Shown here: piece by piece, positions 9,063-17,790 of the stretch
Position numbering within the stretch: the first letter of the stretch is position 1
How the letters are laid out: every line of letters begins with the position of its first letter
From: Deltaproteobacteria bacterium
Lineage (GTDB): Bacteria > Desulfobacterota > Binatia > UBA9968
Length of the DNA stretch: 38,208 nucleotides
NCBI GenBank assembly: GCA_005879605.1
Contig: VBKE01000110.1
Coordinates: 1 to 38,208, forward strand
Reading direction: 5' to 3'
The notes under the pieces: model-generated
The model's input: only the letters and a program-made list of their open reading frames with translations
What the model was told of the DNA's origin: nothing
Database searches by the model: none
Made by a program: the position numbers and the translations under genes

Positions 9063-9188
9063 ACTGGTCTCCTCGCGCGCGGCTCGGATGTATAAGCCGA
9101 AAATATTCTCTTAGTTGAGCGCACCCGCTAACGAACTGTGATATTGATACTTTAACATCCCGCTGAATCGTTCAAAGAGGGTTAACAA

Positions 9189-9902
9189 TTGACGCAATCC
9201 AGGGTTGTATTTCTCCTCGACGTCGATAACACGCTGCTGGATAACGATCGGGTGATAGTTGATTTGAAGCGTCACCTCGAGCGGGCGGTTGGCCGTCAGC
9301 ACCAGCAGCGATATTGGAAGATCTTTGAGGAGTTGCGCGCGGAGTTAGGATACGCGGATTACCTGGGCGCGCTTCAACGTTACCGGACCGAGTATCCGCG
9401 CGAGGCGCATTTGCTGGAGGTTGCCCTATTTTTGTTGGATTATCCGTTTGCGAACCGTCTTTTCCCCAATTCGCTTGACGTTATCGAGCATCTCAGAAGA
9501 TGGGGACCGACGGTGATTCTCACAGATGGTGACGTGGTCTTTCAGCCGCGCAAGATCGAACGTTCAGGGTTACTCGATGCCGTAGACGGGCACACTTTGA
9601 TCTACGTTCATAAGGAGCTGGAGCTCGAGCATATCCGGCGCCGCTACCCGGCGAAGCATTATGTCGTGGTAGATGACAAGCTCCACATTTTGGCCGCAAT
9701 CAAGAAAATCTGGCGCCGACGGGTGACCGCCATATTTCCCCGGCAGGGCCACTACGCTTACGACCGGCAAATTCTTGCCAAGTATCCGCCGGCGGATACA
9801 GTGGACCTAACGGTCGAACGGATCGGCGAACTGCTGGATTATGATTTGAAATCTCTGATTGAAGCAGGGTGTGCGGCCAGACCTCGCGTCACGCCTAGAT
9901 AA
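9189..9902 (+). CDS. HAD-superfamily hydrolase
   Basis: This 237-residue protein carries the haloacid dehalogenase-like motifs in order. Motif I is DVDNT at 11-15 with nucleophile Asp11 and Asp13, motif II is LTDG at 111-114, a Lys lies near 122, and motif IV is VVVDD at 159-163. A helical cap of about 90 residues sits between motifs I and II, as in C1-cap phosphatases such as phosphoglycolate phosphatase. It is probably a phosphatase of small phospho-metabolites; the substrate is unknown. The start is a TTG at 9189 preceded by GAGGG at 9177-9181; no ATG fits before motif I. It is divergent from zwf. Confidence 0.8.
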   Translation: MTQSRVVFLLDVDNTLLDNDRVIVDLKRHLERAVGRQHQQRYWKIFEELRAELGYADYLGALQRYRTEYPREAHLLEVALFLLDYPFANRLFPNSLDVIEHLRRWGPTVILTDGDVVFQPRKIERSGLLDAVDGHTLIYVHKELELEHIRRRYPAKHYVVVDDKLHILAAIKKIWRRRVTAIFPRQGHYAYDRQILAKYPPADTVDLTVERIGELLDYDLKSLIEAGCAARPRVTPR

Positions 9903-10033
9903 TTGAATCTGGGAGCGCCTTCCCGGTTCAACCTTTTCGCGTCGCTCTGGACTTGGCTCAGACTGTGCCTTTGGTCTCGAGCCCTGCGCGCGGCCCATAA
10001 CATAGGCAGAGAATAATGAGAAGAAAATCTCTT

Positions 10034-10759
10034 TTACGGTCGCATTCCTGAAAAACTATTGATGGTAGCGTGCAGGTTGCGAGCGAAATCGTTTGCTGCC
10101 TGGGTGCTCATGCTGAAAGCGGACCCGGCGTACTCTTTGACCGCGAGCAAAGCCGGAAGTGGAGTTTTTTTAAACCGCTCCACGAGACTGGCCACCGCCG
10201 CATCGAGCTCGTTGGCGGGAACGACGTTGCTGACCAGACCGAAAACGAGCGCCTTGTGGGCGTCGATCTCCTGGGTCGAGTAGACTAAGTACGTCGCGGC
10301 CTTGCGCGACACGCGATCGATCAGCGCGGACATGGCGATGGTCGGCATGATGTTGTGGGCCATTTCGGGAAGTTGAAAGCGGGCCTTGTCGCTGGCGATC
10401 GTAATATCGCAAAGCGCCGCCAGAGCGCACCCCAGCCCGACCGCCCGGCCTTGAACGACGCCCATAATAGGAACTTTTGCGCTGCGAAACGCGCCGTAGA
10501 GATTGAAAATCGTCTCGCTTCGCTCACGAATGGCGTACGCTTCAAGAACGGGACTCGGCTGGCCCATGGCCTCGCGACCCAAACAGAAGTCGTCGCCCGC
10601 GCCTTTGAAGACAATGAGCCGCGATTCTTTGGCGGCGATGTCGAGCATTTCGGTGAGCTGAGCCCAGGTCGCATCGGTTTGGCGGTTCCCGACCTCCGGT
10701 CGGTTCAGAGTGATCGTCGCTACGTCTCCATCTTTTTCCTTGAGGATGGGCTCTGACAT
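10034..10759 (-). CDS. Enoyl-CoA hydratase/isomerase family protein
   Basis: This is a 241-residue crotonase-fold protein. It shows the early strand TITLNRPEVGN, the oxyanion-hole loops (FCLGRE and QGRAVGLGCALAALCD), and the LPEM segment holding the position of the first catalytic Glu. Compared with rat enoyl-CoA hydratase as I recall it, the second catalytic Glu position (in the helix after VSRKAAT) appears to be Tyr or Thr. The true reaction may therefore be isomerisation, hydrolysis or decarboxylation of an acyl-CoA rather than hydration. GGGAGG at 10768-10773 places the start at the ATG at 10759, not the GTG at 10768. It converges on the HAD gene; there are no beta-oxidation neighbours. 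Confidence 0.85.
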   Translation of the reverse strand: MSEPILKEKDGDVATITLNRPEVGNRQTDATWAQLTEMLDIAAKESRLIVFKGAGDDFCLGREAMGQPSPVLEAYAIRERSETIFNLYGAFRSAKVPIMGVVQGRAVGLGCALAALCDITIASDKARFQLPEMAHNIMPTIAMSALIDRVSRKAATYLVYSTQEIDAHKALVFGLVSNVVPANELDAAVASLVERFKKTPLPALLAVKEYAGSAFSMSTQAANDFARNLHATINSFSGMRP

Positions 10760-10958
10760 CGAAGTCACCTCCCGGCTAAAGTTTCGTAACTGTAGAAAAG
10801 CCGCGTATCGTTTGTCAACGGGAGTTGCGCGTGCTTGTTGCTAGTTCAAGCTTTCCCAATCGGGTTCCCCGGCAGAAAGAAGGAGGCTGGTGCTGTATGT
10901 TCGGCTTGGAAGGTACGATCTTTTTTTGGTAATTAAAGGAGTTCGAGTCGCTGCAAGA

Positions 10959-11555
10959 TCACCCAATGTTGCGCCAGCCACGCTCGCTGAGCGGAATCCG
11001 CGCAGCTCTCGGCCGTCGCGCCGGTGATTTGGCCGCTCGGAGCTCCTGCTGAGAACGTTCCACTTTCTGTCTCGTCTGAGCCCAAGACAAGTGGTTGTTT
11101 TTGCGCAGCTTGACCAATGCGGTGTAACTTTTTTGCAACGTCCGTTCGCTGAGATGAACTCCACTCTCAGCCATAGCGGATTTAAATTGGTCAAACGTGA
11201 ATGTGCTTTCCGTCCGTCGTTTTGCTGCGGCTTGATCTCGGCGAGGCTGCTCGGGAGCCGCCTTTGCGAGGCTTTCCTTCAGCGCCCCGATCATATCGAC
11301 TATTCGGCCACGGTCCGAAGCGATTCCGATATGCGAGTGCCTGAGACGCCTGTTAATCCACGTTTGGCCCCTCCTTAGCGCAAAGGTTACCGCTTCTCTC
11401 TCGGTCATGAAGCGTTTTGGGAATCTGACAAACTCCGACTTGCGAGATGGCCCGCCGCTCCAGCTGATATCGGCTTGAGGCGCCCAGGCATTCGTGGCAG
11501 TATCGAAGCTGGGAAAAGCCATAATGAAATGATTGCGGTACACTCGGCTCCACAT
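10959..11555 (-). CDS. Orphan basic protein, 198 aa, unknown function
   Basis: I recognise no characterised family. The N-terminal part has a compact motif, WAPQADISW, then a FVRFPKRFMTEREAVTFAL helix and a conserved-looking QTWINRRL. A linker follows, then an alpha-helical C-terminal half (SERTLQKSYTALVKLRKNNHL, WAQTRQKVERSQQELRAAK) and a tail rich in Arg and Pro. The composition suggests a soluble, basic, possibly nucleic-acid-binding protein, which is inference. GAGGAGG at 11562-11568 is followed at good distance by the ATG at 11555; an internal ATG at 11519 (MAFPSFD) is an alternative without such support. It is flanked by empty spacers on both sides. Confidence 0.6.
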   Translation of the reverse strand: MWSRVYRNHFIMAFPSFDTATNAWAPQADISWSGGPSRKSEFVRFPKRFMTEREAVTFALRRGQTWINRRLRHSHIGIASDRGRIVDMIGALKESLAKAAPEQPRRDQAAAKRRTESTFTFDQFKSAMAESGVHLSERTLQKSYTALVKLRKNNHLSWAQTRQKVERSQQELRAAKSPARRPRAARIPLSERGWRNIG

Positions 11556-11833
11556 GGCAGTTACCTCCTCTTTGGGGTAAACGCTTTAAACTTTTGGCAG
11601 AGCTAGTTTAAAAACCACTCGTTGTACCGGGAGCTAATTCACGGGGTGAGGTTCACCTAGTCCGACATATCTTATCCTTTCAGAATCAAAGCGCAAGATC
11701 CCCGTGAAAAAAATTTCGCGAGAAGCCGATTTGGAGCACAAAAAAGAATAGGCGATTTTTCGTTGCTTGCCGCGGCGGTGGCCGCTTACGAGCCGCCTGT
11801 GCCAAGCATCCTGGGTGAATAACCCCACCGTTC

Positions 11834-12601
11834 ATGTCCAACTCTCTCCCATCCGGGCTTATGTGGTCCTTGCCTCAAGAACATGTCGACCTAGGTGAAA
11901 ACGAAGTTCATCTCTGGTCGACCCAAATGGACGATGCCGGTCTCTGTGTGGAGTGTTGCCGGAATCTGCTGTCATCAGAGGAGCGCGAGCGAGCTTTGAG
12001 ATTCAGGTTTGAAACGGACCGCAGGCGATACATCGTCGCGCATGGCGCATTGCGGTCCATCCTCGCGTCTTATATGAATGCAAATCCCGCCGATTTGCAG
12101 TTTTCAATCGGTTCGAACGGCAAGCCCAAGCTGGCCCTTGGTCCTGCCGCGGAGAAGTTCGAGTTTAATCTGTCCCACTCCCACGCGGTGTCACTCTTGG
12201 CGGTGATTCACGGTAGAGAGATCGGCGTCGACGTGGAGCACGTTCGCGAGGATTTTCCCTTCGAAGAGGTTGCCGAGCGGTTTTTTACTCCTAAGGAAGT
12301 CATAGCTCTCCGCGCGCTTTCTAGCCGGCTTCAACGGGAAGCGTTTTATAAATGTTGGACGAGCAAGGAAGCATTCTTAAAGGCCAAAGGCACGGGACTG
12401 AGCGGGGAACTGGATGAAGTTGAAATCGTCTTAACGGACGAAGGCGTTCAGATCAAAGGGACAGTACCAAACTGGTGTCTCATTCAGTTCGATCCGTGTG
12501 ACGGCTATGTGGGAGCGGTGGTAGTGGAAGGACATGCCTGCGAGATCAAGTGCTATCGTTGGGAAGGCCTAAACACCCAGGGCAGCCATCGCCACTCCTA
12601 A
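11834..12601 (+). CDS. 4'-phosphopantetheinyl transferase (Sfp type)
   Basis: This 255-residue enzyme transfers phosphopantetheine from CoA to a conserved Ser of carrier proteins (ACP, PCP). The double-length, pseudo-dimeric Sfp architecture is clear: a basic CoA-binding segment near 54-75, NLSHS at 112-116, the Mg2+ site GVDVE at 131-135, and the second signature WTSKEAFLKAKG at 175-186. AcpS-type enzymes would be about 120 residues. No polyketide or peptide synthetase lies in the window, so its target is elsewhere, perhaps the fatty-acid ACP. The ATG at 11834 has no clear ribosome site. Its stop is only 5 bases from the stop of the convergent ATPase gene. Confidence 0.92.
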   Translation: MSNSLPSGLMWSLPQEHVDLGENEVHLWSTQMDDAGLCVECCRNLLSSEERERALRFRFETDRRRYIVAHGALRSILASYMNANPADLQFSIGSNGKPKLALGPAAEKFEFNLSHSHAVSLLAVIHGREIGVDVEHVREDFPFEEVAERFFTPKEVIALRALSSRLQREAFYKCWTSKEAFLKAKGTGLSGELDEVEIVLTDEGVQIKGTVPNWCLIQFDPCDGYVGAVVVEGHACEIKCYRWEGLNTQGSHRHS

Positions 12602-12606
12602 CTCTT

Positions 12607-13518
12607 TCAACTCGGTTCCGCTTCGACAAATCTCGCAAACGCAGGAGAAAACTCAAAGGCGAGACTGCCTCGTTCACCGCCGCGGTTCTTGACGATGTGA
12701 AGGATGATTGCTTGATTGGGTGGGGTAAGTTTTTCAGTTCTCTTCTGGTTTCGCTCCATCACCAAAACCACATCCGCCCCCGGTATTCTGTCGGCCCACG
12801 CATCAGGCGTCGTATCGCGTTTGCCATGGAGATCGGGCCAGACCGCGAATAGGGCAGCGTTCGAGTTCACTGCGATTGCTTGCAGCTGATCCGCGAGGAT
12901 GGCGAGACGGTTCTCCAGCGATTGTTCGCTGAGAGCCAGACGTTGGGCATCATCGATCGCGGCTATTATCTGATCGCGACCTTGGATTTGCTTGACCGCC
13001 TGGATCTGATCTTCGATGTCGTGCAGCGTCATGCGACGATCGCACTCAACGATATAGGTGAGATCTAACCAGCTTCTCGCTTCTTCCGCCGAGCGCCTGA
13101 GTTTCTCCCAACTCGGCGGTAGCTGGCCTGCGTCGACATTTCCAAGTCTCGGCACACCGTACCAGTGGAGCAAGTAAGCGCTGCCTCGTCTTATCTCTCG
13201 GTTCTCTACTCCACTGAGTCGCGCCAGTGTTTTGATTCTCAGTTCTTTCTTACGCTCGGCGAAGCTAAAGAAAATTCCCGGCACGGAATTGTTCATCGCC
13301 GCTTGGTCCAACAATTGTTTGGCCAGCGAAGTCTTGCCACACGCCGGCGGGCCGATGAGCAAATAGAGTCCTGGAAGGAGACCGTCCAAGGCGCGGCTCA
13401 AATTTGCAAAACCCGACTCCCAACCGGAGATCTCCTTTACGGCGTGCTCTGCTTCAAGCTCGTTAAGAACTTCGGCGAGTTGTGCTCCTTCGGACTGCAG
13501 GGCTTGTTTTTCAGCCAT
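12607..13518 (-). CDS. DnaB/KaiC-type RecA-fold ATPase
   Basis: This is a 303-residue stand-alone P-loop ATPase. Residues 34-49 resemble the lead-in of DnaB-C and KaiC domains (SGFANLSRALDGLLPG), followed by Walker A GPPACGKT at 56-63, Walker B IIAAIDD at 184-190, and a later strand DVVLVMER where DnaB has its H4 or sensor region. The DnaB N-terminal domain and primase are absent, so it is not the replicative helicase. It could be a helicase-like or recombination-accessory ATPase; the role is unknown. The ATG at 13518 is chosen over 13587 because the TATAAT at 13535-13540 on this strand lies between them, about 17 bases upstream of 13518. A GGTGG is the only ribosome-site candidate. Confidence 0.7.
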   Translation of the reverse strand: MAEKQALQSEGAQLAEVLNELEAEHAVKEISGWESGFANLSRALDGLLPGLYLLIGPPACGKTSLAKQLLDQAAMNNSVPGIFFSFAERKKELRIKTLARLSGVENREIRRGSAYLLHWYGVPRLGNVDAGQLPPSWEKLRRSAEEARSWLDLTYIVECDRRMTLHDIEDQIQAVKQIQGRDQIIAAIDDAQRLALSEQSLENRLAILADQLQAIAVNSNAALFAVWPDLHGKRDTTPDAWADRIPGADVVLVMERNQKRTEKLTPPNQAIILHIVKNRGGERGSLAFEFSPAFARFVEAEPS

Positions 13519-13659
13519 GGAAACGACCACCGAGATTATACATTTTGCGCGCCCGCGGCAAGGTCCATTTTCCCCATTGACATGCACGAGACTTCTATAA
13601 TAACCCTTTTATCGTCACATGCGGCTCACCCATGAATGGGACAAAGGAGGTTAGCGACC
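13519..13659. promoter_or_regulatory. Divergent promoter region between the ATPase gene and the molybdenum hydroxylase operon
   Basis: On the minus strand a TATAAT (13535-13540) would start transcription near 13528, leaving about a 10-base leader before the ATPase ATG. On the plus strand TTGACA at 13577-13582 and TATAAT at 13596-13601 are both perfect, but only 13 bases apart, too short for normal sigma70 use. One of the two may be fortuitous. AAAGGAGG at 13643-13650 serves the operon's first gene. Confidence 0.4.
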
Positions 13660-14277
13660 ATGGAACAAGAAAGAAAAGATAAGGGGTTATCCCGACGCGG
13701 CTTCCTGAAGGGGCTCGGCGGGGGCGCTATCGGCACTGCGGTCATCTCTACGGGCCTTTTGAACGTCGAGCCGGCCGAGGCCTATACGCCAGAGGCGGTT
13801 GGCACCGGCAGAGGAAAGTCGCTAGTCAACCTCAAAGTCAACGGCAGAAATTACCGTGTTGAGGTTGAGCATCGAAGTACTTTGGGCGAGGTCCTGCGGG
13901 ATGAATTGGGCCTCACCGGTACGAAGATCGGCTGTGACCGCGGCGAATGCGGCGCCTGCACGGTGATTGTCAATGGCCGCAACGTTTACTCCTGCAGCCA
14001 GCTCGCGGTGTGGATGGAAGGGAAGGAGATTCTCACCATCGAAGGGCTGGCGAAGGGAGACAAGCTGGATCCGCTGCAACAGGCGTTCATCGAGAACGAC
14101 GGCCCGCAATGCGGCTTTTGCACGTCCGGGCAGATCATGTCGGGCAAAGCCTTATTGTTGAAAAATTCTCAACCGACCGAAGCCCAAGCGCGGAGAGCCC
14201 TGTCCGGGAATCTCTGCCGCTGCGGCAATTATAACCGCGAGGTCGCGGCGGTGCTCGCTGCCGCGAAGACTCGGTAA
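13660..14277 (+). CDS. Tat-exported 2Fe-2S subunit of a xanthine dehydrogenase-family oxidoreductase
   Basis: This 205-residue protein begins with a twin-arginine signal (SRRGFLKG at 11-18, then a hydrophobic stretch to about 40), so the folded complex is exported to the periplasm. The plant-ferredoxin cluster ligands are Cys92, Cys97, Cys100 and Cys112. The second cluster uses the CGFC pair (151, 154) and the CRC pair (186, 188). This is the layout of PaoA/YagT, the small subunit of periplasmic aldehyde oxidoreductase. It passes electrons from the molybdenum centre toward FAD or a quinone/cytochrome acceptor. AAAGGAGG fixes the ATG at 13660 over 13636. The next gene starts 11 bases after its stop. 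Confidence 0.92.
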   Translation: MEQERKDKGLSRRGFLKGLGGGAIGTAVISTGLLNVEPAEAYTPEAVGTGRGKSLVNLKVNGRNYRVEVEHRSTLGEVLRDELGLTGTKIGCDRGECGACTVIVNGRNVYSCSQLAVWMEGKEILTIEGLAKGDKLDPLQQAFIENDGPQCGFCTSGQIMSGKALLLKNSQPTEAQARRALSGNLCRCGNYNREVAAVLAAAKTR

Positions 14278-14288
14278 AGGAGGTCGCC

Positions 14289-16505
14289 ATGGCACAAGCA
14301 CAAAAAGAATTTTCCGTTGTCGGCAAGACAACTCCGCGAATCGATGCCTATGAGCGCGTAACGGGCCAAGCGCAGTACACCGGCGACATCCAGCTCCCCG
14401 GCGTGCTTTACGCGCGCGTTTTGCGCAGCCCGGTTCCCCACGCGAAGATCGTCAGCATCGATACCTCGAAAGCCGAGAAGCTGCCGGGCGTGAAGGCGGT
14501 GATTCATCACGGCAACACTCAGATCCCTTGGTCCAGCGGCGGATTAACTCACAAACGCTTCATCTTTAATAACCCGGTGCGCTTCGTGGGCGACGCCGTC
14601 GCCGCTGTGGCGGCCACGGACCGCCAGATCGCCGAGGACGCCTTGGGGCTGATTGACGTCAAATACGAAAAGATCCCCCACGTGCTCGACGCCAAGGAGG
14701 CGCTCAAGCCGGACGCGCCCAAGATCGCGCCCAACGGCAATCTGTCCGTTGGCACGGGAGCCTTCAGCGCGCCCATCGAAGAGTCATGGGGGGATCTGGA
14801 CGAGGGCTTTAAAGAAGCGGACCGCGTCTTCGAAGACACGTACATTTCAAAGCATGTGAACAACGCCCAGATCGAGCGGCGCGTGAGCGTGGCGAAATGG
14901 GACGGCGGTAAATTGACCGTGTTCGCTTCCACCCAGGGCGTCTCCAACGCTCGCACCGACATCGCCAAGGACTTCGGCCTGCCGCTCAGCAAAGTGCGCG
15001 TCGTTTGCAAGTACATGGGCGGCGGTTTCGGCAACAAAAATCAGGCGCAGGACTATGATTATATGGCCGCCGCGCTCGCTAGAGTCAGCGGCCAGCCGGT
15101 CAAGCTGGAGTTCACCCGCGAAGATGATTACATCGGCATGCACGGCCGCTGGTCTTCAGAGCAGCGCTACAAAATCGGCGTGAAGCAGGACGGAACCATT
15201 ACGGCAGTCCAACTCGATGCCGTGACCAACATGGGAGCGTACCGCAAACAGAGCGGCAATCTGAGCGGAACGGACTTTTATCAGATCCCGAATTTTAAGA
15301 AGGTGATTTTGCCGGTCCATACCAACACGGTGGTGGCGGCGAACTACCGCGCGCCCGCCTATCCGCAGTCGGTCTTCGGCTTTGCCTCATTTCTGGATCA
15401 GATCGCGTTCGAATTGGGCATCAACCCGCTCGACATGTTCATGAGGAACCGCATTCGTCTGTCCAAGAACAAGACTCCTTTCACCTCCAATTATCTCGAA
15501 CAGTGCATCATTGAAGGCTCGAAGCGAATCGGCTGGAACGAGAAATGGCACAAGCCCGGCGCGACGTCGGGACCGGTCAAACATGGCATCGGTATGGCGC
15601 TGGCCGGTTATCCATACAGGTCGGGCCTCGGCGCGGCGACGATTCGCGTCAACCCGGACGGCACGGCCCATGTCCTCGTCGGCGTTACCGACATCGGCAC
15701 CGGCGCCAAGAGCACTATGGCCATCATCGCTGCGGAAGCTCTGGGTATTCCGCTCAATCAAATTCAGGTCACCAACGGTGACACCGACGTTACACCTTAT
15801 TCAGTCGGCGAGTCCGGCAGCCGCACCACCTCATTCACTGGGCCGGCGGTGGTGGCTGCAGCTGAGGACGTGAGAAAACAAATTTTCGCTCTGGCGGCTA
15901 ACGAGTTTAAGGCGAAGCCCGAAGAGTTGGATCTGCGGGACGGGCAGGTTTTCGCGAAATCCGATCCTTCTAAAAAACTGCCCCTGGGACGGATTGTGAA
16001 GGATTCCGGCGATTTGATCGGCCGCGCGACGACGAATCCCAGTTTTCCGAAAGAGGTCGAGGGCAAGAGTTTTGTCGCTCACTTCGCCGAGGTCGAGGTG
16101 GACACGTGGACCGGCCACGTAAAGATCACGCGCTACGTTGCCGCTCACGATAGCGGCACGATTCTCAACCGTCTCACCGCGGAGAGCCAGGTAAAAGGCG
16201 GCATCGTGCAGGGAATCGGCATGGCGCTCACGGAGGAACTGTTGATCGATAAGGTGACCGGGATTCCGATCAATCCCAACTATCGCGACGCCAAGGTGCC
16301 CACTCACCTGGAAACGCCGGACGTGGAGGTGATCTTCATAGAAAATTACGACCCGTACGGCTGCTTTGGCGGCAAGGTCGTGGGCGAACCGCCGATTACC
16401 GCAGCGGTAGCGACGATTGCCAATGCGATTTTCAACGCCACAGGAAAACGTTTCAAAGAATTGCCTATTACTCCGGGCAAGATCTTGCAGGCTGTCCAGG
16501 TCTGA
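14289..16505 (+). CDS. Molybdopterin-binding large subunit of the xanthine dehydrogenase-family oxidoreductase
   Basis: This 738-residue subunit carries the Mo-cofactor domains of the xanthine oxidase family. A first domain (about 8-130) starts with TPRIDAYERVTGQAQYTGDI, glycine-rich cofactor loops follow (YMGGGFGNKNQAQ; SGSRTTSFTGPA), and the C-terminal VVGEPPITAAV holds the expected catalytic Glu700. The family hydroxylates aldehydes, purines or aromatic heterocycles using water; the substrate here cannot be read from the sequence. It has no signal of its own and would be co-exported with the Tat-bearing small subunit. AAAGGAGG precedes the ATG, and the FAD-subunit gene follows after 16 bases. 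The gene is intact, unlike its partner downstream. Confidence 0.92.
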   Translation: MAQAQKEFSVVGKTTPRIDAYERVTGQAQYTGDIQLPGVLYARVLRSPVPHAKIVSIDTSKAEKLPGVKAVIHHGNTQIPWSSGGLTHKRFIFNNPVRFVGDAVAAVAATDRQIAEDALGLIDVKYEKIPHVLDAKEALKPDAPKIAPNGNLSVGTGAFSAPIEESWGDLDEGFKEADRVFEDTYISKHVNNAQIERRVSVAKWDGGKLTVFASTQGVSNARTDIAKDFGLPLSKVRVVCKYMGGGFGNKNQAQDYDYMAAALARVSGQPVKLEFTREDDYIGMHGRWSSEQRYKIGVKQDGTITAVQLDAVTNMGAYRKQSGNLSGTDFYQIPNFKKVILPVHTNTVVAANYRAPAYPQSVFGFASFLDQIAFELGINPLDMFMRNRIRLSKNKTPFTSNYLEQCIIEGSKRIGWNEKWHKPGATSGPVKHGIGMALAGYPYRSGLGAATIRVNPDGTAHVLVGVTDIGTGAKSTMAIIAAEALGIPLNQIQVTNGDTDVTPYSVGESGSRTTSFTGPAVVAAAEDVRKQIFALAANEFKAKPEELDLRDGQVFAKSDPSKKLPLGRIVKDSGDLIGRATTNPSFPKEVEGKSFVAHFAEVEVDTWTGHVKITRYVAAHDSGTILNRLTAESQVKGGIVQGIGMALTEELLIDKVTGIPINPNYRDAKVPTHLETPDVEVIFIENYDPYGCFGGKVVGEPPITAAVATIANAIFNATGKRFKELPITPGKILQAVQV

Positions 16506-16521
16506 TGAGGAGGGAACGGCC

Positions 16522-17464
16522 ATGAAAACTTTCGAAAACATCGATGCCAAAAGCGTGAAGCAAGCGGCTGCGCTGCTGCAAAAATTTCAGCAGGAGAAAA
16601 AGAGTGCGATTGTCGTGAGCGGCGGGAGCGAGATCCTACAGCTCATGAAGGAGCGGGTGATAACGCCGGACTATGTCGTCAACCTCAAGACCATTCCCGG
16701 CCTCAACACCATCAAAGAAGAGCGCGGCGGTTTCCGCATCGGCGCCTTGACCACGCTTTCCGAAATCGAAGAGCACGCAGGAAGCGGCGTTGCCGCAGAT
16801 CCGTAACGTCGGTACCATCGGCGGCAACATCTGCCAGTGGCTTTTCTGTTGGTACTTTCGCTCGGCGAGTTTCGATTGTCTCAGAAAAGGCGGGCAGATC
16901 TGCTATTCCGTGGCGGGCGATAGCCGTTATCATGCGATTCTCGGCGCGGGGCCGAGCTATATCGTTCATCCGTCGGACACCGCCCCGGCGCTCGTCGCTC
17001 TCGACGCGCAGATCAGGATCGCCAACGCGGCGGCCGAGAGAGTGATCCCGCTGGAAAAGTTTTTTGTTCTGCCGCAAGTTGATTTTAAGCATGAAAATAT
17101 TCTCAAGCCGGGCGAGATCGTTACCGAGATCTTCGTTCCTTATCCCAAGGCAGGCAGCAAAGGCTTCTATCACAAGGTGCGTGAGCGGCTCGCCTGGGAT
17201 CATGCTATTGTCAGCGTCGCCACCGTCGTGCAAAGCAGCGGCGGAGTCGCGCGCAGTGCGCGAGTCGTCTTGGGCGGCGTGGCGCCTGTACCGTGGCGGG
17301 TGCCCAAGGCCGAGGAATTTCTCCGCGGCAAAAAGATTGACGACGCTACCGCGCAGAAAGCCGGCGAAATCGCCCTCGAAGGCGCGAAGCCGCTGAAGGA
17401 CAACGTCTATAAAGTAGGCATGGCAAAGTCGCTAATCCAGCGTGCGCTGGTGGCCAGCGTTTGA
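16522..17464 (+). pseudogene. FAD-binding subunit of the molybdenum hydroxylase, frameshifted with an internal deletion
   Basis: The gene starts well (GAGGAGGG, then ATG at 16522) and reads a normal FAD-domain N-terminus with VSGGSEIL, ending at 16806 after nonsense residues. The rest continues in the next frame as QEAALPQIRNVGTIGGN and on to 17464. The part between LSEIEEHA and that block, which in homologues such as YagS/PaoB spans about 19 residues, is short by roughly 13-14 codons. This fits a loss of about 38 or 41 bases (2 modulo 3) near 16777. The second half keeps four cysteines (in NICQ, FCWYF, DCLRKGG, ICYS), resembling the extra 4Fe-4S site of PaoB. As written, no full subunit can be made. 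It is either a real lesion or an assembly error. Confidence 0.8.
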
Positions 17465-17790
17465 GGGTTGATCTCGGTTCATTCTCTTAGGTTCGCATCA
17501 AGACACTTCTTTTTGCCCTGCAATAAACCTGTGGCAGAAATTGGCGGTGTCCTAGGGGACGGTTGTGACCGTTCCCTGTTCTAAGATCTCCACTTTCCCG
17601 GGTTCTGGGCTTGTAAATGTTCTTGGCGAGCGGCGTCAAGTAACTGGTAGCTCATTTTTACCTGGGCCTTGAAGGTTGATTCGCGTAAATCCAGTTGGGT
17701 CGTAAAGTTTTTCGTTCACTCTTCCTTTTGATCCTCTAGGAATCACACTACAAAGGAGATTCTATCCGAGCCAAGCCGCATGTCGCGAGC
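17465..17790. other. Intergenic region with a strong hairpin
   Basis: This is a gene-free spacer of 326 bases before polA. It holds a 9-bp hairpin: GGGGACGGT at 17555-17563, loop TGTG, ACCGTTCCC at 17568-17576 (one G-U pair). It lies about 90 bases after the FAD-subunit stop, with a poor T-run, so it could be a terminator or a dispersed palindrome. AAAGGAG at 17753-17759 resembles a ribosome site but has no standard start codon at normal distance in the polA frame. Confidence 0.45.

Noticed and set aside
13577..13601. TTGACA and TATAAT pair before the molybdenum hydroxylase operon as a consensus promoter
   Set aside because: The boxes are only 13 bases apart, too short for sigma70; reported only as a weak part of the divergent region.
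15831..16550. Long minus-strand frame opposite the molybdopterin subunit
   Set aside because: It is a shadow of high-G+C coding sequence; the sense strand carries clear family motifs.
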